NCBI GenBank assembly: GCA_900554345.1
Contig: USHH01000119.1
Span: forward strand, 1-7,014
Length of the DNA: 7,014 nt
Direction: 5' to 3'
From: an uncultured Bacteroidales bacterium
Lineage (GTDB): Bacteria > Bacteroidota > Bacteroidia > Bacteroidales > Muribaculaceae
Positions within the stretch are counted from its first letter, which is position 1. Every line of letters starts with the position of its first letter. Made by a program: the position numbers and the translations under genes. Under the pieces are notes generated by a model. The model did not search any database and had not been told where the DNA came from. It was given only the letters and a program-made list of their open reading frames with translations. Below are positions 1 to 5,407 of this stretch, one piece after another.

Positions 1-1
1 C

Positions 2-511
2 CCCGACATCGTCGCAAAGTATCCCGCCTATGTAACCAAACGGGAACTATGCGAGATCTGCCACATCTGTCCCAAGACCGCCTACAATTTGGAGCAACAA
101 GGTGAGATTCCCTACACCATTGAGCAAAACCACCTGATCCGTAGCCACAAAATCAAGCTGACGGACATTCTTGCCTATCTCTATCGGCGTGAGTGCAGAC
201 AAGAAGCAGACAGTCCCTATATCTGTGCTATGAGAACATTCTATGACGAACACCTCTCTCCCTACTCAGACCTGCTTTCCGTAAAGGATATTCAGCAGAT
301 CACAGGCTTTTCGTCCTCGGCAATCGTGCGGTGGATCAGCACAGGGATTCTGAAGGCTTTCCAGCCTGGAAAGCAGTACACCGTCCCAAAGGATTTTATG
401 CTGGACTTTCTGATAAGCCCATATTACCGCCGTATCCGCCGAAAGACCCCTCTCCAAAAGGAATTGATGGATACATTTGAGCGTCTGTGGCAGGAAAAAG
501 GAGGCGAGTGA
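2..511 (+). CDS. Double helix-turn-helix DNA-binding protein of a mobile element, 5' end cut by the window edge
   Basis: The frame is open from the window edge to the TGA at 509-511, giving 169 visible residues. A TTG at 89 is the first possible start inside the window, but it lies in the middle of the first HTH module, so the true start is upstream. Two helix-turn-helix modules are visible. The first is at about residues 7-65 (YVTKRELCEICHICPKTAYN, then a KLTDILAYLYRRE helix). The second is at about 91-140 (LLSVKDIQQITGFSSSAIVR, then a wing and VPKDFMLDFL). The layout resembles excisionase-like or MerR-like HTH proteins of Firmicutes conjugative elements. The next gene has the same two-module plan. 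Alignment with it suggests only about 7 N-terminal residues are missing here. The stop overlaps the ribosome binding site/start region of that gene, so the two are probably co-translated. A role as regulator or recombination directionality factor is inference; the exact family is not recognised. Confidence 0.7.
   Translation, partial: PDIVAKYPAYVTKRELCEICHICPKTAYNLEQQGEIPYTIEQNHLIRSHKIKLTDILAYLYRRECRQEADSPYICAMRTFYDEHLSPYSDLLSVKDIQQITGFSSSAIVRWISTGILKAFQPGKQYTVPKDFMLDFLISPYYRRIRRKTPLQKELMDTFERLWQEKGGE
498..504 (+). promoter_or_regulatory. Shine-Dalgarno site for the second double-HTH gene
   Basis: AAGGAGG lies 8 bases before the GTG at 513. An ATG at 511 is in another frame and reaches a stop after 11 codons, so this site selects the GTG start. 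The site lies inside the end of the preceding gene, which suggests translational coupling. A perfect SD of this kind is normal for Firmicutes and unusual for Bacteroidales. Confidence 0.75.
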
Positions 512-512
512 T

Positions 513-1088
513 GTGGCACAGGTATCCAAGTATCGCTATTTGCTGAATCAGTACCCAGAAACAGTCCAAAAAGAGCAATTCCGCATTATCTGTCATATCA
601 GCAAACGCACAGCTCGTTATCTGCTGCAATCCGGTCTGGTTCCCTGCGTACAGAGTGGGAAAAAGACCCGGAATTACACCATAAAGATGAAAGACATAGT
701 TCGCTACCTTGAGCGCAGGGAAATCCACCCCGAAAAATACAAACTTCCCCCCGGCTCATATAGCGGGACATACGCAGTCAAGCCCCTGCTTCCCGAATCT
801 GTGACAACGGAGGAACTGCGAAAATACTACATAGAGAGTTTCCGGGACATTCCCGACATAGTTTCCACGAGAGAGGCCGCGGAATTAACAGGCGCCACGG
901 CATCTACGGTCGCAAAATGGATCAGAACGAAAAAGCTAAAAGCTCTTTCACATGGTCCGGCATTTATCATCCCGAAGGTCAATCTGATCGACTTTATGGC
1001 CAGTGACGCATACTTGAACAAACGCTTGAAATCACAAAAATTCCACGAAAATATAGGAGGTTTTCTATCATGGAAAGCGGGAAAATAA
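513..1088 (+). CDS. Second double helix-turn-helix DNA-binding protein, paralogue of the preceding gene
   Basis: The protein has 191 residues if GTG 513 is the start. This is preferred over a TTG at 477 because AAGGAGG sits 8 bases upstream and the N-terminus then matches its neighbour's layout. The first HTH is at about residues 14-70 (EQFRIICHISKRTARYLLQ followed by IKMKDIVRYLERRE). The second is at about 115-165 (IVSTREAAELTGATASTVAK, then a short wing and IPKVNLIDFM). Both modules align by eye with those of the upstream protein, including a shared ICHI and the ending YLxRRE in module 1, and an S-x-x-[DE]-[AI] start and a [VA]-x-[KR]-WI turn in module 2. The two genes are therefore probably a divergent tandem duplication. 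The 3' end overlaps the start of the ParA-type gene by 19 bases, so these genes form one operon. Such proteins next to ParA are common in Clostridia mobile elements. The DNA target and role (regulator, Xis-like factor or partition partner) cannot be read from the sequence. Confidence 0.75.
   Translation: MAQVSKYRYLLNQYPETVQKEQFRIICHISKRTARYLLQSGLVPCVQSGKKTRNYTIKMKDIVRYLERREIHPEKYKLPPGSYSGTYAVKPLLPESVTTEELRKYYIESFRDIPDIVSTREAAELTGATASTVAKWIRTKKLKALSHGPAFIIPKVNLIDFMASDAYLNKRLKSQKFHENIGGFLSWKAGK
1055..1060 (+). promoter_or_regulatory. Shine-Dalgarno site for the ParA-type gene
   Basis: AGGAGG lies 9 bases before the ATG at 1070, inside the end of the preceding reading frame. It fixes the ParA start and again shows Firmicutes-style initiation on the left side of the window. 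Confidence 0.8.
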
Positions 1089-1762
1089 TTGTTGTAGCCA
1101 ACCAGAAAGGTGGGGTAGCCAAGACCAGCACGGTCCGAAATCTGTCCTATGCGCTGGCCGAGATGGGCAAGAAGGTCTTGGTAGTTGACTTTGACCCCCA
1201 GTATAACCTCACCACCAGTTTCGGTGTCCTGCCGACCCAGGCGCCCTATAATACCGGGACTCTTATCACCAATCTGCTTCTGGACGAATCTCTGCCGGAT
1301 ACCAACGAGTTCATCCAGAAAATCGGCTCTGTGGACTTGATCCCTTCCAGCCGATCTCTCACCGTTGCGGAGGCAAATCTGCTGATGACGCCGGACAGCA
1401 ATGACTACCTGGCTGCTCTGCTGAACCCTCTGAGGCTGTCCTACGATTACATTATCGTGGACACCAACCCCTCTCTCGGCTCGTTGACCATCAACGCTTT
1501 AACGGCCGCCGACGAGGTAATCATGCCTGAGATCTATCCTGCACGCGAGCAGCCGATCCCGGGAGTGGACTCCGGCCTGATAATGAAAGACGTGAAATGT
1601 GAGTCAAAAAGACTGATTGAGCGAAAAGATTTGCTGAATTTGATAAAAAATAGTAATTTTGACATTCTAATGACTCTGGGAGCGGCCGATATCGACAGGC
1701 TGCTTCCCGACATACAACACATATTGAAAGGAAAGATAACACCCGTAGGAGAAGGCGCATAA
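1070..1762 (+). CDS. Chimeric ORF: N-terminal ParA/Soj ATPase joined in frame to the C-terminal tail of MurC
   Basis: The ORF encodes 230 residues. Residues 1 to about 147 are a ParA/Soj/MinD-family P-loop ATPase, which drives segregation of plasmids, ICEs or chromosomes. Visible motifs are the deviant Walker A KGGVAKTST (13-21, with signature Lys13 and Lys18), Walker A' VVDFDPQ (38-44, Asp40 and Asp42) and Walker B YDYIIVDTNPSLG (125-137, Asp131). After NALTAADEVI (142-151) a ParA should continue for roughly 100 residues. Here the sequence changes to IYPAREQPIPG and ends with MTLGAADIDRLLPDI, which is the end of a Bacteroidales MurC. ParA thus lacks its C-terminal region and MurC lacks nearly everything else, so neither half should be active alone. 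The start is fixed by AGGAGG 9 bases upstream and the reading overlaps the previous gene by 19 bases. An assembly chimera is the most likely cause; a real recombinant is possible. The ParA assignment of the N-terminal part is firm. Confidence 0.85.
   Translation: MESGKIIVVANQKGGVAKTSTVRNLSYALAEMGKKVLVVDFDPQYNLTTSFGVLPTQAPYNTGTLITNLLLDESLPDTNEFIQKIGSVDLIPSSRSLTVAEANLLMTPDSNDYLAALLNPLRLSYDYIIVDTNPSLGSLTINALTAADEVIMPEIYPAREQPIPGVDSGLIMKDVKCESKRLIERKDLLNLIKNSNFDILMTLGAADIDRLLPDIQHILKGKITPVGEGA
1526..1762 (+). pseudogene. murC: C-terminal fragment of UDP-N-acetylmuramate--L-alanine ligase (MurC), 5' part absent
   Basis: About 78 residues match the end of the Mur ligase C-terminal domain. They begin at EIYPAREQPIPGVDS, followed by KRLIERKDLLNLI and MTLGAADIDRLLPDI (the family usually has GAGDI here). 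Intact MurC is about 450-480 residues, so over 80% is missing. MurC is a cytoplasmic ATP-dependent ligase that adds L-alanine to UDP-MurNAc in peptidoglycan precursor synthesis. Its position directly before ftsQ, ftsA and ftsZ, with the TAA overlapping the ftsQ ATG by one base, is the normal Bacteroidales division-cluster arrangement. This part therefore belongs with the right-hand genes. In the source genome the gene is presumably intact; only the join to ParA breaks it here. Positions 1621-1680 are only about 30% GC by direct count, well below the following genes. Confidence 0.8.
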
Positions 1763-2577
1763 TGCGTAAGACGTTGATAAAATGGATATTGCTGACGCTG
1801 CTGATAGCTTATTCGGCAGCCGTGACCGCATGGGCCCGCACCGAGGCCTCGAAACACTCGTGCAAGGGTATCGAGGTCAGCATCGAAGGGGGACGCGGGG
1901 CCGACTCAGTGACTCGCCAGGGCGTGCTCGAGGAGCTTGCGAAAATGCCCATGCGCATCGTGGGCATCCCTGTGCAGCAGCTCGACCTGATGCGCATCGA
2001 GAGCTATCTGGCGGGCTACAGCAATTTCGAGCAGGTGACCTGCGCGCTGACCACCGACGGGCTGCTGCGGGTCAGTGTGGTGCCGATGATTCCCGAAGTC
2101 AGGGTCTTCAGCGACACCGCCAGCTACTATATCAACAAAGAGGGGAAGCGTATCAAGTCGAACGCCAATTTCTATGTCGACACGCCGATTGTGAGCGGCG
2201 ACTTCACGTCGACGTTCCGGCCCCAGGACGTGCTGCCCGTCACGCGCTTCATAGCCTCCGACCCCGAGCTAAGGGAGCTGGTGTCAATGGTGGTGGCCCG
2301 CGACGCCGACAACATCTACCTCGTGCCGCGCATACTGGGCCACGTGATCAACTTCGGCGACACCACGAGGCTGGCCGAGAAGAAGCGTGCCCTCTTCACC
2401 ATGTATCACAAGGTGATGCCCTATAAGGGCTGGGACGAATACGACACCATCTCAGTGAGATTCCGCGGCCAGATAGTGGCCACGCGCCGCGACAAGACGC
2501 TGCTCAACCACGGGCCTGCAACCGATGACAACGAGGTCGACCCCGAGGAGGCAACCCTGCCCGACGACCCCGCATAA
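1762..2577 (+). CDS. ftsQ: Cell division protein FtsQ
   Basis: The protein has 271 residues, normal for Bacteroidetes FtsQ. It has a short basic N-terminus (MRKTLIK), one membrane segment at about residues 8-25 and then a periplasmic part. A POTRA-like domain spans about 34-108 (GIEVSIEGG through the EELAKM and YLAGYSNFEQV helices to LRVSVVPMIPEVRVF). The FtsQ beta domain follows (YYINKEGKRIKS, FYVDTPIVSGDF, LVPRILGHVINFGD). The C-terminus is acidic. FtsQ is a bitopic inner-membrane divisome protein that links early and late division proteins, with FtsL and FtsB as known partners in other bacteria. Sequence conservation is low in this family, so the call rests on topology, the beta-domain motifs and synteny (murC before, ftsA and ftsZ after). 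The ATG overlaps the preceding TAA (TAATG), implying translational coupling. The purine run AGGAGAAGG at 1747-1755 could act as an SD, but it also encodes the end of MurC. Confidence 0.88.
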   Translation: MRKTLIKWILLTLLIAYSAAVTAWARTEASKHSCKGIEVSIEGGRGADSVTRQGVLEELAKMPMRIVGIPVQQLDLMRIESYLAGYSNFEQVTCALTTDGLLRVSVVPMIPEVRVFSDTASYYINKEGKRIKSNANFYVDTPIVSGDFTSTFRPQDVLPVTRFIASDPELRELVSMVVARDADNIYLVPRILGHVINFGDTTRLAEKKRALFTMYHKVMPYKGWDEYDTISVRFRGQIVATRRDKTLLNHGPATDDNEVDPEEATLPDDPA

Positions 2578-2607
2578 CAATCCTCAACAAAAGCCAACAG
2601 CAAAGCA

Positions 2608-3948
2608 ATGCCAATAGACCAGGAACGATATATCGCCGCTGTGGAAGTCAGCAGCTCGAAGATAGTAGCCGCCGTCGGGAAGATCTCTCCCGACGGGCAG
2701 CTTGAAGTGATTGCCGTGGAGCAGGAAAAAGGCGTGGAGGCCGTGAGATACGGCATCATCCAGAACCTTGAGGAGACCTCCATGAAAATCGCCAGGATCA
2801 TCAACAGGCTCGAGCAGCGGCCGGCGCTCGCCCACCGCCGCATCACCGGGTTATACGTGGCGCTCTCCGGGCGCTCGCTGCGAAGCATCGCCACCGAAGT
2901 GTCGATGCCGCTGCCCGACGACACGGAGATCAACGAAGACATACTGCGACGCCTGCGCGACAACGCCCTCCACACACCTATCGACAGCTCGCTGGAGGTG
3001 GTCGACGCCGTGCCCCGCATCTACCGCCTCGGCAAGACCGACACCCACTCCCCCAAAGGCATGATCGCCAACTCCATCCGCGCCACGTTCGACCTCATCG
3101 TATGCCGCCCGGAGCTCAAGCGCAACCTCATGCGCACCATATCCGACAAGCTCGGCATCAAAGTGAGCGGATTTGTGGTGACGGCCCTGGCCACCGGCCA
3201 CCTCATACTCTCCGACGAGCAGAAACGCCTCGGCTGCATGCTCGCCGACATGGGCGCCGAGACCACCACGGTCACCATCTACAAAGGGGGCTATCTCAGA
3301 TATTTCGCCCCCCTGCCTCTCGGCGGCCGCAACATCACCCGCGACATCACCTCGCTCAACCTGCTCGAGGAGAAAGCGGAGGAGACCAAGATCACCTCCG
3401 GCCAGGCCATTCCCAACGACAGCCCCAGCACGCTCAACATCAACGGCATAAAGATTTCAGACGTCTCCAACCTCATTGTGGCCCGCGCCGAGGAGATCGT
3501 GGCCAATGTGCTCGAGCAGACAGAATACGCCGGGCTCGGGGAGACCGCCCTGCCGGCCGGCATCATCTGCATCGGCGGCGGCTCACGCCTCAACGGCATG
3601 CTCGACCTGCTCTCGGAAGTGGGCAACCTGCCCGTGAACCGCGGACAGCTCCCCCCCTACGTGAAGGTCGACGACGCCAAGGTGTCGCATGCCGAGATCA
3701 TCGAGGTGACAAGCGTGCTCTACGCCGGAGCCACCCATTCCACCGACGAATGCCTGGAGGAGCCGAAGCCCCACGAGCTCCCAGCCACCGGAACGGCGGC
3801 GGCCGAAACCGAGCCCCGCGAAGACGAGCCCCGCGAGCCTAAACCCAAGCGGCCCGGAAAGTTCAACACCTTTTTCCGCAATGTGGGCGACCGTATGTCG
3901 AGACTCTTCACCACTCCCGATGAAGACAATTCCGACCTGCTCGAATGA
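2608..3948 (+). CDS. ftsA: Cell division protein FtsA
   Basis: The protein has 446 residues and an actin/HSP70-type ATPase fold with the SHS2 insertion typical of FtsA. The phosphate-1 strand is YIAAVEVSSSKI (about residues 8-19). Its Glu replaces the Asp of E. coli FtsA, which I recall as usual in Bacteroidales, and a Ser stands where Gly is common. The phosphate-2 loop is LADMGAETTTVTIYKGG (about 212-228, Asp214). The adenosine loop is GIICIGGGSRLNGM (about 318-331). A Pro/Glu-rich linker (about 385-417) leads to an amphipathic helix, KFNTFFRNVGDRMSRLF (418-434), the probable membrane-targeting sequence. A further 12 mostly acidic residues follow it. FtsA anchors FtsZ filaments to the cytoplasmic membrane and recruits later division proteins. 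It starts 30 bases after ftsQ with an A-rich leader and no SD, as expected for Bacteroidetes. Immediate synteny with ftsZ makes the call secure. Confidence 0.95.
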   Translation: MPIDQERYIAAVEVSSSKIVAAVGKISPDGQLEVIAVEQEKGVEAVRYGIIQNLEETSMKIARIINRLEQRPALAHRRITGLYVALSGRSLRSIATEVSMPLPDDTEINEDILRRLRDNALHTPIDSSLEVVDAVPRIYRLGKTDTHSPKGMIANSIRATFDLIVCRPELKRNLMRTISDKLGIKVSGFVVTALATGHLILSDEQKRLGCMLADMGAETTTVTIYKGGYLRYFAPLPLGGRNITRDITSLNLLEEKAEETKITSGQAIPNDSPSTLNINGIKISDVSNLIVARAEEIVANVLEQTEYAGLGETALPAGIICIGGGSRLNGMLDLLSEVGNLPVNRGQLPPYVKVDDAKVSHAEIIEVTSVLYAGATHSTDECLEEPKPHELPATGTAAAETEPREDEPREPKPKRPGKFNTFFRNVGDRMSRLFTTPDEDNSDLLE

Positions 3949-3993
3949 ATCCATACTATTAACTGAAGAATTTTGCGCTATCACAACAAAGAT

Positions 3994-5391
3994 ATGGAAG
4001 ACGACACACCATTGACTCCAGATATAACCGACGACTCCAGCTTCGTCAAGACCGACGGCAACACTATTATCCAGGTGATCGGCGTGGGCGGCGGCGGCGG
4101 CAACGCCGTCAACTACATGTACCAGCAGAACATCCCGATGGTGAACTTCGTGGTCTGCAACACCGACAAGCAGCATCTCGAGATGTCGCCGGTGCCGAAG
4201 AAGCTTCTCATCGGCTACGAGCTGACGCGCGGACTGGGGGCCGGCAACGACCCCACGGTGGGCCGTCAGTGCGCCGAGGCCGACGAGCAGCTGATCAAAG
4301 ACCTGTTTCAGCCCCCGATCGAGATGGTGTTCATCACCGCCGGCATGGGTGGCGGCACAGGCACGGGCGCCGCTCCCGTGGTGGCCCGTCTGGCCCACGA
4401 GGCCGGCATGCTCACCATCGGCATCGTCACGGTGCCCTTCATGTTCGAGGGGCAGAAAAAGGTGGTGAAGGCCCTCGAGGGCGCCAACGAGATGAAGAAA
4501 TATGTCGACGCCCTGCTGATGATCAACAATGAGAACCTCATCGAGCTCTACAAGGACCTCAACTTCTTCAACGCCTTCGGGAAGGCCGACGACACGCTGG
4601 CCAACGCGGCGCGGAGCATCTCGGAGATCATCTCGGAGAAATGCTATATCAACGTCGACTTCCGCGACGTGAAAAGCACGCTGAAAGACAGCGGCACGGC
4701 CATCATCTCCACCGCCTACGGCGAGGGCGAGCACCGTATATCGAACGCCATCAGCAACGCCCTGCACTCCCCCCTGCTCAAGAAGCACGACATCAACTCC
4801 TCGAAACGCCTGCTGCTCAAGTTCTCCTGCTCCCAGCACAGCGCCAACCCCATACGCATGGAGGAGATCAACGAGATATATCAGTTCACCTCCCAGCTCT
4901 CGGCCAACATCGATGTGAAATGGGGTATCGCCGACAATCCGGAAATGGGCGACAAGGTGAAGGTGACGGTCCTGGCCTCAGGCTTCGACATGCATATCCA
5001 GGACAAGGTGATAGAAGGCGACAAAGGCAACCGGGTGGCCGACAGCGGGGGTGGCAACACCATCGACTTCGGCGGCGAGGGCGCCGCGAAGCCCGAGCCG
5101 GCGGCTGCGGCGCCTGTTGAGCCCTCGGTGACCATGGGCCAGGTGATCGACATCTACGGCAAGGACAAGGTGATGAAGCAGCGCCGTATGGCCGCAAAGA
5201 TGAAATACGCGGTGCTGAAGCCGTCGCAGTTTGACGACCACGAGGTGATCGCGCGCATCGAGAGCGTGCCCACCTTCAAGCGCGACAGCCGCTTCAACGA
5301 CGAGCTGCAGAAGCTCTCCGACAACGACAACGACAACAACCGGAGCCGCGACGAAGAGGAAAGCTCGGCGGCGACAATCTCATTCACTTGA
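3994..5391 (+). CDS. ftsZ: Cell division GTPase FtsZ
   Basis: The protein has 465 residues from ATG 3994. A TTG at 3973 in the same frame would add 7 residues, but the ATG is preferred because it has an A-rich leader and gives an ordinary N-terminus. The GTP-binding start VIGVGGGGGNAVNYM is at about residues 28-42. The tubulin signature GGGTGTG is at 119-125. The T7 catalytic-loop pattern N-x-D-F-x-D is at 220-225 (Asp222, Asp225). The C-terminal tubulin-like domain ends near VKVTVLASGFDM. A Gly/Ala/Pro linker starts near residue 345. A conserved-looking block VIARIESVPTFKR follows at 418-430, then a 35-residue Asp/Asn/Glu-rich tail. FtsZ polymerises with GTP into the cytoplasmic Z-ring, bound to FtsA encoded 45 bases upstream. 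No SD or clear Bacteroidetes promoter (TTTG / TAnnTTTG) is seen in the gap, so it is probably transcribed with ftsA. Confidence 0.97.
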   Translation: MEDDTPLTPDITDDSSFVKTDGNTIIQVIGVGGGGGNAVNYMYQQNIPMVNFVVCNTDKQHLEMSPVPKKLLIGYELTRGLGAGNDPTVGRQCAEADEQLIKDLFQPPIEMVFITAGMGGGTGTGAAPVVARLAHEAGMLTIGIVTVPFMFEGQKKVVKALEGANEMKKYVDALLMINNENLIELYKDLNFFNAFGKADDTLANAARSISEIISEKCYINVDFRDVKSTLKDSGTAIISTAYGEGEHRISNAISNALHSPLLKKHDINSSKRLLLKFSCSQHSANPIRMEEINEIYQFTSQLSANIDVKWGIADNPEMGDKVKVTVLASGFDMHIQDKVIEGDKGNRVADSGGGNTIDFGGEGAAKPEPAAAAPVEPSVTMGQVIDIYGKDKVMKQRRMAAKMKYAVLKPSQFDDHEVIARIESVPTFKRDSRFNDELQKLSDNDNDNNRSRDEEESSAATISFT

Positions 5392-5407
5392 ATACCAACG
5401 ACAAGCA

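Larger units (their letters stand above)
1..1520 (+). mobile_element. Fragment of a probable Clostridia integrative element or plasmid (right limit is the chimeric junction)
   Basis: Three tightly overlapping genes (two double-HTH proteins and a ParA ATPase) all use perfect or near-perfect SD sites. Their base composition is more moderate than that of the GC-rich division genes to the right. This gene set is a recurring maintenance/regulation block in Firmicutes ICEs and plasmids. No integrase, relaxase, attachment site or terminal repeat is visible, so the element type is inferred only from gene content. The right boundary is where ParA similarity ends, not an element end. Confidence 0.4.

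Noticed and set aside
1070..1762. A genuine new ParA-MurC fusion enzyme
   Set aside because: Neither half is complete. MurC lacks its ATP-binding and substrate domains and ParA lacks its C-terminal region. A functional fusion would be expected to keep at least one whole domain.
1782..2426. 214-codon frame on the + strand inside ftsQ
   Set aside because: The translation is Arg/His/Ala-rich low complexity with no motif, and the ftsQ frame has a membrane anchor and recognisable domains.
3102..3842. 246-codon + strand frame inside ftsA
   Set aside because: It has the same Arg/His/Pro-rich shadow composition, while the overlapping FtsA frame has all its nucleotide-binding motifs.
3949..3993. Possible Bacteroidetes promoter in the ftsA-ftsZ gap (GAATTTTG resembling TAnnTTTG)
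   Set aside because: The -7-like match is imperfect and no TTTG is seen at the expected distance upstream, so it cannot be supported.
3583..4839. 418-codon open frame on the minus strand opposite ftsA/ftsZ
   Set aside because: It is a shadow of GC-rich coding sequence. Its protein is a biased Val/Gly/His/Asp mix with no domain, and it spans the end of ftsA, the intergenic gap and most of ftsZ, both of which are certain genes.
5321..5343. GACAAC tandem repeat as a regulatory or CRISPR-like repeat
   Set aside because: It is only a few hexamers inside the ftsZ coding sequence encoding DNDNDN, with no spacers or symmetry.
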